Assembly: GCF_027887165.1 (NCBI RefSeq)
Contig: NC_077231.1
Span: 124,634,194 to 124,698,193, forward strand
Source of the DNA: Monodelphis domestica
Lineage: Eukaryota > Chordata > Mammalia > Didelphimorphia > Didelphidae
DNA length: 64,000 nt
Reading direction: 5' to 3'
Both the position numbers and the translations under genes were made by a program. Every line of letters starts with the position of its first letter. Within the stretch, counting starts at the first letter, position 1. Below the pieces are notes generated by a model, which was given only the letters and a program-made list of their open reading frames with translations, did no database searches and was not told the origin of the DNA. Below, piece after piece: positions 35,521 through 46,958 of this stretch.

Positions 35521-36670
35521 CTTGTCTTCATTTTAAAATGATTCATGTTTTTATGTCCTTTTACTAATTACCTGAAAAATAATATAGTCCTTTTTATTTG
35601 TCTGTTACCTCTACAGATTTTGGATATTTGATGCAAAGATTCTTACTACCTCCCACCCCATTTATATTTATCCAGTTTCATTCTTTCTGTGAAAGCTTTT
35701 AAATTTTGTATAATCAAAATTGTGTTTTATCTCTTAACTGTGATTTGTGAAAGAGAGAAACATTTTTTTAATAGTGAGACCTATTATGTTTAATTCATTT
35801 GACAAATAAGTTTATATTCTAAATCATTATTGCTCTTAGTCTCCATCCTTTGGCAAGGAGGGTAAATATTTGCTGACTGAAGTGGTTTCTTGATTCTTTT
35901 GGTCTCCTTTTTGTGGTGATTCATCTATGTTGGATAAAATTTCCTTAGGAAACAGTTATTATCTGTGTCAATATTTTAAAATCTGTTTACCTTGTTTTTT
36001 GGCATTCACCTATTGTTTATATAGGTCAGAATGGATTTATCTCAATTATAAACAGTACCTTTTTCTCAATTTTATTCTGATTAGGTATTAGTTTTAATAT
36101 TTTCTCAGATACAGGGTTCAAACTGTATACTTACAACTGATTCAGAAATGATTTGCACAAGTAACCAATTGTTTTTTCTCCCTTGGAATATAATCAATTA
36201 AAATTTTTGTGGTGTTATTTGGTATTCTCTAATGCTTCTTTACTTTGTAGAGAAGTATTCATGCCATAATAATTGTGAGGATTCCTTTGTTGTCTCTTTA
36301 TAAGCAATTAACCTTAGTTTTCTTTTTTTGATCTTCCTATTGATTCTAGACAGTCCTAGCCTCCCTAAAACAAATCTATTTCCTGTTCTGCAAAATAGAC
36401 ATTAAGATATTTGAAATTGTCTGTTTATGTCCCTCCCATATCATTGCTTTTTCCCCAATTTCTTTGATCCTTAAACATTCAATCTTATCATCCTCCACTG
36501 TCTTGATTTATCATCTCTAGATACTTTCCAGTTTATCAACATCTTTGCTAAAATGTGATTCTGTCTTCAGCAAATTGTCCCCATAATATCATCCCTTCTT
36601 TCTATTTTTCCTCATCTCATGGTTCTTTCCCATTGCCTACAAATATGCCCATTTCTCCACTGTCTTTAAG
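35521..36670 (-). mobile_element. Old L1 remnant and unassigned sequence
   Basis: 35521-35770 has diverged antisense L1 phrases (GTGAAAGCTTTTAAATTTTGTATAATC). The remainder to 36670 is AT-rich with no secure assignment. Confidence 0.4.
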
Positions 36671-36678
36671 AAACCCTT

Positions 36679-36885
36679 AAGGAACAGCTAGGTGACTCAG
36701 TGGATATTGTACCAGGCCTGGGAATGAGTTCCTGGGTTCATATCTGGCCTCAGACACTTCCTAGCTGTGTGGTCACACAGGCAAATCACTTAACCCCAAT
36801 TGCTTTGCCCTTACTGCTCTTTGTCTTGGAACCAATTCTAAGACAGAAAGTGGTAAAGGCTTAGAAAAAAGGGGGGGAAACCCTC
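36679..36885 (+). repeat. tRNA-derived SINE
   Basis: Plus-strand copy from GGAACAGCTAGGTGACTC to AAGACAGAAAGTGG and an A-rich/G tail. It is flanked by AAACCCT (36671-36677 and again near 36887), a probable short target duplication. Confidence 0.85.
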
Positions 36886-36889
36886 ATTA

Positions 36890-37440
36890 AAACCTTGCTA
36901 TCCCCCTCGGGTCAGTATCTCTTCTCTTTTTCATAGTGAACATCCAGAAAAAGTTTTTATGGTCAAATAAAAACTTCTTTAGATTTTTGTATCCTTTCAA
37001 ACACAGCCCTAATCTACCTTTCCAAGCTTCTTATATGTTACTCTTCTTTCTGTCCTATGTGGCTCGTTCATAGTAATCTTTTTGCTCTTCTTTACTCCAT
37101 ATTTCATTTCTAGGATTTACACTGGCTATTCCCTGTACCAGTGATGCCATTCCTCCTTAACTGTACCTTCAGAGTAAATACCTTGTTTCCTTCTAAACAA
37201 AGTTCTAGTCCCCTTTACATGAAAACTTTGATGATCTTCACAACTATCTCATGCCCCTTTCTGCAGTTACCTTGTATATATTTTGTATGTACTTATATAT
37301 AGTACATATTTTCTCCCCTAGTAGAGTATAAGCTCCTTAAAGGCAATGATCATTTTATTTTTTGTTTTAATTTTTCTCCTTATACTTAGCACAGTGCCTG
37401 ATATATAGTAGATATTTGTTGATTGATTAGATTCAATGAT
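36890..37440 (+). repeat. L2-like LINE 3' end
   Basis: Plus-strand 3' end with TAGTAGAGTATAAGCTCCTTAAAGG and AGCACAGTGCCTGATATATAGTAG, the standard L2 terminal phrases. Confidence 0.6.
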
Positions 37441-38500
37441 TCTTCTCATCTTTCTCCTTTTGTGACCTTCTACCCTTTATTCTCTTGACAGAGGTCAAGA
37501 TTCTTGTCTTTTTTTTGAATCTTTTTTCTTTTTTACCCCAAGTCTTCTTTTATATAAATCCTTCATTTTCAAGATAATTTGGAAATCAGGACATGTTCCT
37601 TTATCACCTTTACTTTCTCTTCTAGGAGAGAAACTAATCTTTTAAGCATTGATAAGATTCACTTGGCAGTCAGAAATCAAAGTATTGTAATATTCTAAGC
37701 AGGTTACAGTGCTTTCCCTACTTGCTGGATTCAATGTCATACCTTTTCCTGGTCTTCCTAGTATCTCCCTGGGGATAACTACAACAACAAATTATCTATA
37801 CATTCTTCAGCCCTGCAACCCAGTACCTTGATAGCCACACCCATCACTTGTCTTACTAACATTTTATTTTAGTTTATAAACCTGCCTGATTTCTCTTACC
37901 AATTTTATTTTGGAATCTCCTTGATTTGATTTTTTTTTTTTTAAGGATACTTTTCTTTCCTAGTTTTCAGGTTGAGGCCTTCTCTTCCTTCATCTATTTC
38001 AGTTGAACCCTTTCTCCTTCAGGTTCTTTTCTAGTCATTCTCTTTGTTTCCTATAGGATAATCTCTTTTCTTTTGTCAGCTTTTACCCCATTTCCTCCTT
38101 CATCTCTAGTTTTTCTCTTCCTTCACCTCTAATGCTTCAGTTTTTCCTAAATATTACCAAATTTCTCCAAATTCAATCCTTGGGCTTCTTCACAATTCTA
38201 AAGCTTTTGAATTTCCTTTACAATTTTTTGTTTTCCCCTCTCCTGTGCAACCTTCTCATACAAAAATCTGTCAAATAAATCTTCTGACTTAAATGACTCA
38301 TTAATACTGATCAAGGAAAGACTTGACTTAGATGTTCTTATACTTGGCATAAGGAGAAAGAAGTTAAGTTAGTGAACAAGATGAAGAATGAACAGTTGAA
38401 AAAAGAGGAAAATGAGCAAACACCAGTATTATAGAATACATGGAGAAAGGGTCAAGTAAGAGGAGTAGCAGTTTCTGCAGTGCATTAATATAGGGAACTT
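37441..38500. other. No gene seen
   Basis: CT-rich noncoding sequence; possibly old repeat, not assignable by eye. Confidence 0.4.
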
Positions 38501-38539
38501 AGGAGTAGGCATGACATATTTGATAATTCATCAAAGAAG

Positions 38540-39060
38540 ATTAAGATTTGATGAAGTATAGTGTATGGAGGTAGTATAGAGGATAGTGTTACTAAAGTTC
38601 AGATAAGAGTTTCCAGAAAAAGATGGTCATTTGTCCAATGCAGCGGATAGGTTGAGATGGATGAGAACGCCCCATCAAATAAGACATTTAAGAGATGATT
38701 GGTAATTTTGGAAAGAGTCATTTTAGGTGAGTTATGAAGTTAGAAGCCAGATTGCAAAGAATTGAAGAATTAATGAGTGGAGGAAATGGAATTTTCTAGG
38801 AGTTTGGCTGAAAATCTGAGGAAATACATATAGTATGGTAGCTTGAAGACATGATAGCATTTAGAGAAGTCTTCTTAAACATGAAGAGGGAAGCTCATTT
38901 ATATAAGCAGTGGGAAGGGAGCCAACCTTGAAATCTGGTAGAGAAGAGGGAATGAGTGAAGATGCTGAGTGTGGAATTTTAAGGACACATGTAGAGTGGA
39001 TGACTTTGGCAAGGCAAAAAGGCCCCCACCTTTTCAGAGCCTGGTAGAGATTGAGTGGCA
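38540..39060 (-). mobile_element. L2 LINE fragment, minus strand
   Basis: Antisense L2 5' body phrases: TTGGTAATTTTGGAAAGAGTC, AGTTATGAAGTTAGAAGCCAGATTGCAAAG, TTTTCTAGGAGTTTGGCTG. The frame is broken. Confidence 0.6.
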
Positions 39061-39114
39061 ATAGTTTTGCAATGAATAGGAGGAGAGGAGCTTCTTATAG
39101 CCTCATTTTTCCAA

Positions 39115-39365
39115 GTGTTGCACGTGCTGTTGTTCTTCAGTTTTTGTATCCAACTCTTTGTTACCCTATAAACCATATCACACCAATACTGTGCATGAGG
39201 TTTTCTTGGCAAAAATACTGAAATGGTTTGTCATTTCTTTCTTCAGTGGATTAAGGCAAACAAGTGACTTGTCCAAAATCATATACCTAGTAAGTATCTG
39301 AAACGAAATTTGAACTCAGGTCTTCCTGACTCCAGGCCCAGCATTTTACCCACCAAGCTACCTAA
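39115..39365 (-). repeat. Mar1-type SINE, minus strand
   Basis: Antisense copy: TTTTCTTGGCAAAAATACTG, GTCATTTCTTTCTTCAGTGG, ATTTGAACTCAGGTCTTCC, CCCACCAAGCTACCTAAC. Confidence 0.85.
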
Positions 39366-39590
39366 CTTTGCTTTATGCACAAATAGATGATGTAGTAGAT
39401 AGAGTGCTGGACCTAGAGTCAAAAAGACTCATCTTCCTGAGTTCAGATCTGGCTTCAGACACTGGTGTGTGTCCTTGGGTAAGTCTCTTCACCCTGTTTG
39501 CATCAATTCTTCATATGTAAAATGATTATAATAATATAAATGGGAAAGACTAACAAGAAAACCCTAAACATTATCATTTTAATGACCAAA
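39366..39590 (+). repeat. Mar1-type SINE, plus strand
   Basis: Sense copy: GATAGAGTGCTGGACCTAGAGTC, CTGAGTTCAGATCTGGCTTCAGACAC, then a shortened tail ending AAGAAAACCCTA. It forms an inverted pair with the preceding copy. Confidence 0.8.
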
Positions 39591-39622
39591 CTTGGACCCT
39601 AAAGAAATTAGGAGCTAGGGAG

Positions 39623-40575
39623 ATGCAGAAATAGCTGTGGTGGCTCTAGCAATTGGACAAGGGGCAGTGGAGATGCACAGCAACCCACATGTATATATCC
39701 ATGTAACCCAGGGTCATGGGTGTCAGAGGACAAAGGCCCTGTGGGGCCACTAGGGCAAGATCATGGTCAAATATGACCTCAAGGAGCTCCAGAAGTGACT
39801 TAATCTGAAAGGCTAGATTTTTTTTTTAACCCTTACCTTCTGTCTTAGGACCAATATTTTTGGTTGTATTGGTTCTAAGCCAGAATGATAAGGGCTAGGC
39901 AATCTGAGGGTTAAGTGACTTGCCCAGGGTCACACAGCTAGGATGTATCTGAGGCCAGATTTGAATCCAGGACCTCCCATCCCTGGGCCTGACTCTCAAT
40001 CCACTGAGCCACACAGCTGTCTCCTGGAAGACTGGATACTGACCTCAAAGACTGTCAGTCCCTTCTCCCTCCCCTACCCCTCAGGAAGAAAAAATCCCTG
40101 AGCTGGAGAAAAATGGAGATGAGCTTTTGGACATATTGGACATAAAGAGTGATAGCACCTGTACTGCCCAAGTCAAGTAGCTATTGGTTGCCTGCTACAA
40201 ATCTACAGAGGCCTTCATTTCTGACTTCCTAGACAGGATTTGAAGGATACAAAAACAGAACACATTCCAGAAGAAGTGAAACCCTTTGACTTGGGTGAGA
40301 AGTGGGGGTTATCCACCAATACAATCACTCCCCACCAGGACAATTGCTACACACCCTCTTACCCCAGACCTCCTATCAACAGTAGTACTTGGGTTGGAGC
40401 TGGACCTGCTGCTCTGCTCACTGGGACCTTTCTCCCTGCCCACCACCCCCTGAATTTCCATTTGGAATTTCTTTAAATTGTTATTAAGCTGACAAGACTT
40501 TTTGAATTTTTATATTGATGACCATGCAGGCCCTTGAATAAAGCCAGGACCAACTTTTGTACCAAAAGAAAAGAA
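39623..40575 (+). pseudogene. PPP1R14B: Processed pseudogene of PPP1R14B, carrying a SINE
   Basis: Intronless, stop-ridden copy of protein phosphatase 1 regulatory subunit 14B (a PP1 inhibitor family). Seen in order: ATG 39623; GK.MVKYDLKELQK (family: GKVTVKYDRKELRK) near 39760-39800; EEKIPELE...DELLD and LLVACYKSTEAFIS near 40085-40230 (family: EEEIPELE...DELLD, LLVDCYKPTEAFIS); then the conserved QKK end with the stop at 40277-40279. A 3'UTR-like stretch follows, with AATAAA at about 40539 and an A-rich tail. In-frame stops and frameshifts make it nonfunctional. It matches 14B better than 14C from the family knowledge I have; a search would confirm this. It lies in RIMKLB intron 2, in the sense direction. 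Confidence 0.85.
39818..40024 (-). repeat. tRNA-derived SINE inside the pseudogene
   Basis: Antisense copy from the T run and AACCCTTACCTTCTGTC to GAGCCACACAGCTGTCTCC. It splits the PPP1R14B-like sequence just after the codons for the LNL motif. The flanks (GAAAGGCTAGAT / GGAAGACTGGAT) are an imperfect duplication. Confidence 0.9.
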
Positions 40576-40599
40576 ATGAGAAAATGCACCATAATAAGA

Positions 40600-40860
40600 G
40601 TAATAATAAAGATAACTAACATATAATTGTTCCTATGTACCAAGTAGATACTGCTAAATGCTTTAAAATTATGATCTTGATCCCCACAGCAATTCTGGGA
40701 GGTAGGTACTATTATTATCCCTATTTTAAATATGAGGATATTGAGGCAGGCAGAAGGTAAGTGACTTGCCCAGGGTCACATTGCTAGTAAATGTCTGAGA
40801 TCAGATGAACTCTCATCTTTTTGATTCTAGGCTTGATCTACTATATGCTACACCACCTAA
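40600..40860 (+). repeat. MIR SINE
   Basis: Diagnostic MIR core and 3' sequence: CCCACAGCAATTCTGGGAGGTAGG, AAGTGACTTGCCCAGGGTCACA, GTAAATGTCTGAGATCAGAT. Confidence 0.85.
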
Positions 40861-41262
40861 AATGCCCTGCCTTTCTTTCCTAGCAAAGTTGGGGGAATGT
40901 GGGTGTAGAAAAATTGGTGGTTATATTGGTTAATTTTGCTAAACAGCTTTTTTTCTGTGGGTTTCTTTTTTTCCTTTTCAGTTCTTATAAGAGATGGGCC
41001 GTTTGGAAGGGGAGAAGAAAGGTTACATTAGTCAATTGAAGGTGATAATAAAAACAAAAAAAAATTTTTTTTAAGTTAAAAAATCATTGATTACTTTGGA
41101 GAGAGCATGAAAATAGTCAAGTTGAAAAGAGTTGTATTGACATGAGAGGAGAAAGTATAAAAAATTATTTGAAAAGAGCTTTTTCTTGAGGTAGATTCTG
41201 TTTGAGCAATAACATAGTAACATAGATCCTGTTTAAGAGCAGTAATATAATCATGTTCACAA
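40861..41262. other. No gene seen
   Basis: AT-rich noncoding spacer between MIR copies. Confidence 0.5.
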
Positions 41263-41500
41263 TGTAATAATAAAAATAATAGCTGTTTTATGGCACTTGA
41301 ATTTTTACAAAGCACTTTACATATATTATCTTATTTTGTCCTCATCACAGCCCAGTGCAATAAGTACTCTGATTTTATAGATTGGTAATTCAGGCTTAAG
41401 AAAATAAAGCACTTTTTCATGGTTATACAATTTATAGATGCCTGAAACAGGATTTGAATGAAGGCTTTTCTTGATTTCAAATTTAGCAGTTTTTTAATGC
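41263..41500 (+). repeat. MIR SINE, diverged
   Basis: TTTACAAAGCACTTTACATATATTATC and CCTCATCACAGCCCAGTGCAATAAG mark the MIR body; the 3' half is decayed. Confidence 0.75.
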
Positions 41501-41534
41501 CTTCAAATTGCATTTTCAGGTAAACAATCAACAA

Positions 41535-42445
41535 GTAATCATTTAATAAGCACTTATTATGTGCCAGGCACTCTGCTAAGTGCTGGGGATACAAAAAGAG
41601 CTAAAAGTCAATACCTGCTCTCAAGAAGTTTACAATCTAATGTGAGAAACAAAACATATAAGCTATAGATAGGATAAATGGGAAGTAATTAAAAGAGGCA
41701 AGGCACCAGAATTAAGGATTAGAAAGGTAAAATTTTAGTTGGGACTTAAAGCAAACCAGGGAGATCAGTAGTAAGAGGAGAGGAGGGAGCATGTTGTTCT
41801 AGGCATGGAAACAACCAGAGAAAATGCCTGGAGCAGAGAGAGATAGAGTGTCTTGTTCAAGAAATTGCCAAGAAGTCAGTGTCACTGTATTGACAAGTAC
41901 TTGTTGGAGAATAAGGTGTAAGAAGCCTGGAGAGGTAAGAGGAGACTAGATTATGAAGGGCTTTGAATGCCAAACAGAGCATTTTGTATTTGTTCCTAGA
42001 AGCAATAGGAAGCCACTGGAGTTTATTAAGTAGGGAGGTGAATGATCCAACCTGCACTTTAGGAAAATCACTTTATGGCTGAATGAAGGATGGATTGGAG
42101 AAGAGAGGGAGACAGACCCAGCATCCAGCTATTGCAATAATCCAGGCATGAGGTGAAGATGGCCTATATTAAAGTGGTAACTGTGTCAGAAGAGTAAAAG
42201 GGGTGTCTCCCCCACTGACCCCCCTCTGCAGAGATATTTGCAAAGGTGGGGTTGACAGGCCTTGGCCACAGCTTGCATAGGGAACTGAGGGATATTGAGG
42301 AATCAAGGATGACTCAATAGGTATGGAGCCAATAAGTCTGGGAAGATGTTGTTGCTCTCTATAGTAATAGGGAAAGGGAGAGAGTTTAGGAGGAAAAATG
42401 AGTTCCACTTTGGACACAATGAGTTTAAGATGTTTATTGGGCATT
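41535..42445 (-). mobile_element. L2 LINE, minus strand
   Basis: Antisense L2 from its 3' end (GTGCCAGGCACTCTGCTAAGTGCTGGGG) to the RT region. The minus strand near 42430 reads MPNKHLKLIVSKVELIFPPK, the conserved L2 HLKLN.SKTEL.FPPK block. Stops and frameshifts show it is dead. Confidence 0.85.
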
Positions 42446-42499
42446 CGATCAATAAATTTACAGAAAATCTACTATACGTCAGGCACTGCACATTGTGGC

Positions 42500-42900
42500 T
42501 AGAAAGGAGCAAAGAAATCTTTAAACTGAGGGTCACCACATCCCCATTGCGTCCTATTTCGGGCACTTCCCTTAAGGGAAAAAAACCTTTTGAATTAGGT
42601 AATGGTGAGTCAGCTTGGGGAGGAACACTTTTGTTAGAAGGATGAGATTTCCTCAAGGCTGGAATTGGTCTTGGGATGGGAAAAGGAACAGGAGAAGATG
42701 GGATTTCAGGAGAAGGATCAGAAGAAGTAAGATCAGCCAAGGGTTGCAGAGCACGATAGAGGTAGTTCTGCAGCTGAGATATAGGAGAGGGGTCTTCCAT
42801 CTCTTTCAGGGGAAGAATTTTCCTCTTAGTGGTTCAGGAACAGGCTTGTAAAAATCAGACCTGTTTTGTATGGGGTCAGTATTTGCCATTTGACCATGTA
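42500..42900 (-). pseudogene. Gamma-type endogenous retrovirus gag fragment
   Basis: Minus-strand frame, Pro/Ser-rich in its first 70 residues, followed by PLREVP at 42561-42578. In gamma-type retroviruses a proline-rich segment precedes a capsid that starts with a PLR motif, so this is read as the p12/capsid junction of Gag. The capsid similarity stops soon after, and the sequence passes into L2-like DNA near 42450. It lies on the same strand as, and downstream of, the LTR at 44028-44842, as expected for a 5' LTR. No intact viral gene is present. Confidence 0.65.
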
Positions 42901-44027
42901 AGAAGTATTTGAAATTGTCCAATTGCATGCCTACCTGAATTTCAGCTTTAATTTTTTTGTATGGTAGCATTTCTTGTCACAATATTTAGGAATAGAAAAA
43001 TAAAATTACCTAAGAACATAAGAAATAGGAGGGATTCTGAAACCTTTAAGGTTCCTAATTGTTCAAAAGCCAGAAAATTTTCATGTATTGTAGCATCTGT
43101 TTTTATTTATTTATTATGTATGTCTTTTATTTGTTAAATTACTTATAATTCTGATTTTAATCAGTATATGGAGATACTGGCTAGGGGTTAAAGTCTGTGT
43201 GAAAATTAAAGGTAAGGGTGTGGTCCCTTTAAGAATGTCACTCCTTGGTTGGAGGGTGGGAGAGGATTAACTCCTTTTGTTGTAGGCTAAGTATAGGAGG
43301 GGCAACTGAAAGCAGCTGATTTCCCTCTCAGGGTGAAAAGCCTGAACTACCTGTTCTTCCAGGAAGCTACTTCCAGGCCACCTTTTTTTTTTTAATGGCC
43401 TGGGTTAAAAAAGTTTTAATAAGTTATTTTTTTTACCTTATTTGGACTGTAAAAGCCTATTGGGATAAAAAGACCAGTTTATTTTTTGTTGTTGTTACTT
43501 TAACACTATTCTTCCTTATTGATGTCTCCAGGTTTTACTTATTACTTAAGTTTAACTCTAGAGACGGTGGATTTGGAAAAATAAAGTAGATTTTCTGTTG
43601 GGGCAGGTGGAGGATCATTTTCACCCTTTTTAAAAGGGTGTGAAAGCTTTTTCCTCACAGGTTTTTGCCCTCACAGCTAATTAATAATAAACAAGGCAAC
43701 TGTAGCTCAAGATAGAATCTTTCTCAAGGTGAGAACTTGAGTGTCTGCTAATTGGGTTGTTTGGGGGGAGGGGGAAGGGGGGTTAGTTTCCCCAGGTGAG
43801 GCCTTAGGGTCTAGCCACTAAAATTAAAGGCAGTTATGCTATATTTGTTTTTAAGGGGGGAAAAAGGGGGAAAAATTGAACTTGCCTTCCCTGGCTAATT
43901 TGTGTAGACTCAAAATAAGCTATTTAAAAGCTGACTTAGGGATAGTCACAAAAGTAAAGGAAAAGTTTAGGAAAGTTAAGAAGATTGAGGGTATTTTATC
44001 ACAACCTACATGTTCTGCCAATTAAAA
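42901..44027 (-). mobile_element. Probable ERV leader / 5' internal region, decayed
   Basis: Lies between the gag fragment and the LTR. It has G-rich runs (43760-43790, 43855-43875) and an AAAATAAAG signal near 43578. Part (43196-43675) could be a separate LTR, since it starts TGTGTGAAAA and has CACA ends, but I found no matching duplication. Assignment rests mainly on position. Confidence 0.4.
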
Positions 44028-44842
44028 TGTAAGGGGGAAAAGGAGTTATTTATAAAAGAGTTGGACTTGATTTATTTAAGAGTGTGATCACCAGGAATTT
44101 AATTAATTCCAAAGAAATTTTGTTTACAATTTATTTACAAAATGTAGAAAGAGTGAAGTAAGAAATCAGAGAGAGGATAAAGTAAGATATCTAGCCTAAA
44201 CAGTAAGTAATTTGCTCCCAGCCCCTGAGCAGGGAAAGTTAGTTCTTAACCAGAGGGGCCTCAGCCCTTATGGCCAAGGCCCTGGGGATGCAGGGAATCT
44301 CTCTCAAGAGGACAGGTCTCTTCTGAATATCCAGCAGTTAAGAATCAGCTTTTCACTTGCCTTGTGTCAGTCTAAAGGAACAGGGTCTCAGCTCCTATCA
44401 GCAGATCCTTCTGCCCCTCTTCACCAGCCTCAACTCGAAAGCATAGAGAATTGAACTCCTTTCAGGAAGTTGTCACTCGCTTTTAAAGATATTTTCTCTT
44501 GCATCTCTTCCTGTGCTTTCCCCCAATTCTACATCTACCAATCACAGTTGACGCTCTGCTCTAGGACTGCCTGGGCAATCAGTAGATTCTGATTCATCAC
44601 CCACTATTGCACACATGGGTCACAGACCTCCCCCACTCAAGTGTGAATAGGATGTTTGTACCTTTGGTGATTAAATCTAAAATGGGCAGATCTTCATACT
44701 CAACTTTTAAGTAGGGTATTTACACTTTGGGGGATTAAAATCTAAAAATAGGCCTGGGTTATAATTTAAATCTTCACAATCAGGGGTGAGTTAATGAATT
44801 CCATTTTTATAATCAGGGGAAGAGTTAAATTTAATCTTCACA
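44028..44842 (-). mobile_element. LTR, family A copy 2 (probable 5' LTR of an ERV)
   Basis: Plus-strand ends TGTAAGGGGG...TTTAATCTTCACA. Carries the promoter word (antisense TCTACCAATCAC at 44534-44545), CTTTTAAAG to its left at about 44480 and AATAAA-type signals near its 3' end (antisense). No flanking duplication, which fits an element whose other end is lost. Confidence 0.8.
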
Positions 44843-45290
44843 GAGAATCCTGCAGGATGAGCTACTCGTGGTCAGACTTAGAGTAAGAAAGAGACTTTAA
44901 AAAATCTATGCTTATCTACCTTTTCTATTTCAAGTGATTATTAATAAACTTTATAGAAAATAAGAACTTGGAGATATTAATTTTATTCTAACATAACTTA
45001 TTCTATTCACTCCCACACTACTTCCTACCCAAGAGAGTGCAAACTTCCTTAATCTATAATTTGTAACCCCAGTCACATCACTTTTTCTGGATCTTCCCTG
45101 GTTAGACAGAATTGACTTTAATCTGAGTCAGAGGCCAGTCTTCTGGAGACCAACAGTCAGGAGGGGCAAAAGGCAAGCATTTTCCAGTACACTAGGAAGC
45201 ATCAGGCATTCTCCGAGTAATAAGCATGTGTTCCCAATCAAGGAGTAAGACTGAGACTTGAAATGAATTTTCAAAACTTTCCTTTCTAAA
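44843..45290. other. No gene seen
   Basis: Noncoding sequence between the LTR and an old L1. Confidence 0.45.
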
Positions 45291-45742
45291 AGGAAAGAGG
45301 GGTCCAAATATATATTAAATTAACATAATCATGCAAAAGATTTTTATTAGTCATGTTATAAAAGAAAACACAGGACACCCTGCTCCACCTCAAAAAAAAA
45401 ATCCTCAAAAAAATAAAGTGAAAAATAAAATTTTTTGATCCACCATCAGTTCTCTTTCTGGAAGTGAATAGCATTTTTCATCATAAGTCCTTTGGAATTG
45501 TCCTGAATCATTGTATTGCTAAGAATAGTTGTCATTCACAGTTGATCATCGTGTAGTATTGCTGTACAATGTCCACCTCGTTCTGTTCACTTTGCATCAG
45601 TTCAAATAAGTCTTTTCAGTTATTTCTGAAAGCACCTTGCTCATTGTTTCTTACAGCAGAATAATATTCCATTAAAATCATATACCACAACTTGTTCTGC
45701 CACTCTCCAAGAAAGAGCTCCTATAAATATTTTTGTACAAAT

Positions 45743-45747
<5 letters not shown>

Positions 45748-45799
<52 letters not shown>

Positions 45800-45814
45800 G
45801 TATCTCTCTCTCTG

Positions 45815-45864
<50 letters not shown>

Positions 45865-45865
45865 A
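45748..45865 (+). repeat. (CT)n array inside L1
   Basis: About 118 bases of CT with a few TGTATCT interruptions. Frames through it (Leu/Ser or Arg/Glu runs) are artefacts. Confidence 0.95.
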
Positions 45866-45971
45866 GATAAAGACCTAGTAGTGAATGGTTGTATTAGTTC
45901 ACAACTCCACCAGTAGACCATTATTGTCCCAGTTTTTCCATATGCTCTCCAACATTTACCTTTTTCCTTTT

Positions 45972-46958
45972 TTTTTTTTAAATTTTTATTTGGTCATTTC
46001 ACATGTGTTCTTGATTGAAACCCATTTCCATCTTGTTGGTATTTGCATTAGAGTGTTCATTTAGAGTCTCTCCTCAGTCATATCCCCTCCACCCCTGTAG
46101 TCAAGCAGTTGCTTTTCATCAGTGTTTTTATTCCCACAGTTTATCTTCTGCTTGTGGATAGTGTTTTTTAGATCCCTGCAGATTGTTCAGGGACATTGCA
46201 TTGCCACTAATGGAGAAGTCCCATTACCCTTCGATTGTACCACAGTGTATCAGTCTCTGTGTACAATGTTTTCCTGGTTCTGCTCCTTTCGCTCTGCATC
46301 ACTTCCTGGAGTCTCCTCCAGTCTCCATGGAATTCCTCCACTTTATTATTCCTTTTAGCACAATAGTATTCCATCACCTACATATACCACAATGTGTTCA
46401 GCCATTCCCCAATTGAAGGGCATCCCCTCATTTTCCAATTTCTGGCCACCACAAAGAGTGCAGCTATGAATATTCTTGTACAAGTCTTTTTCCTTATTAT
46501 CTTTTTGGGGTATAGATCCAGCAGTAGTGCTATGGCTGGATCAAAGGGCAGACAGTCTTTTATCGCCCTTTGGGCATAGTTCCAAATTGCCCTCCAGAAT
46601 GGTTGGATCAATTCACAATTCCACCAGCAATGCATTAATGTCCCCACTTTGCCACATCCCCTCCAGCATTCATTACTTTCCATAGCTGTCATGTTAGCCA
46701 ATCTGCTAGGTGTGAGGTGATACCTCGGAGTTGTTTTGATTTGCATCTCTCTGATTATAAGAGATGTAGAACACTTTTTCATGTGCTTATTAATAGTTTT
46801 GATTTCTTTGGCTGAGAACTGCCTGTTCATGTCCCTTGCCCATTTATCAATTGGAGAATGACTTGATTTTTTGTACAATTGATTTAGCTCTTTATAAATT
46901 TGAGTAATTAAACCTTTGTCAGAGGTTTTTATGAATATTGTTTCCCAATTTGTTGCTA
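45972..46958 (-). mobile_element. Younger 5'-truncated L1 with 12-bp target duplication
   Basis: CTTTTTCCTTTT flanks it at 45960-45971 and 46959-46970. Its minus strand keeps a 166-codon frame (46378-46878) of the ORF2 C terminus, with [20 protein letters not shown] and [16 protein letters not shown]. It is very close to the copy at 7277-9143. Confidence 0.9.

Noticed and set aside
40240..40476. 78-codon frame
   Set aside because: It falls mostly in the 3'UTR part of the PPP1R14B retrocopy.
42346..42851. Plus-strand frames of 99 and 78 codons
   Set aside because: Shadows of the minus-strand gag remnant and L2.
45692..45921. Frames of about 70 codons at 45.7-45.9 kb
   Set aside because: They are translations of the CT array inside an old L1 (Leu/Ser or Arg/Glu repeats).
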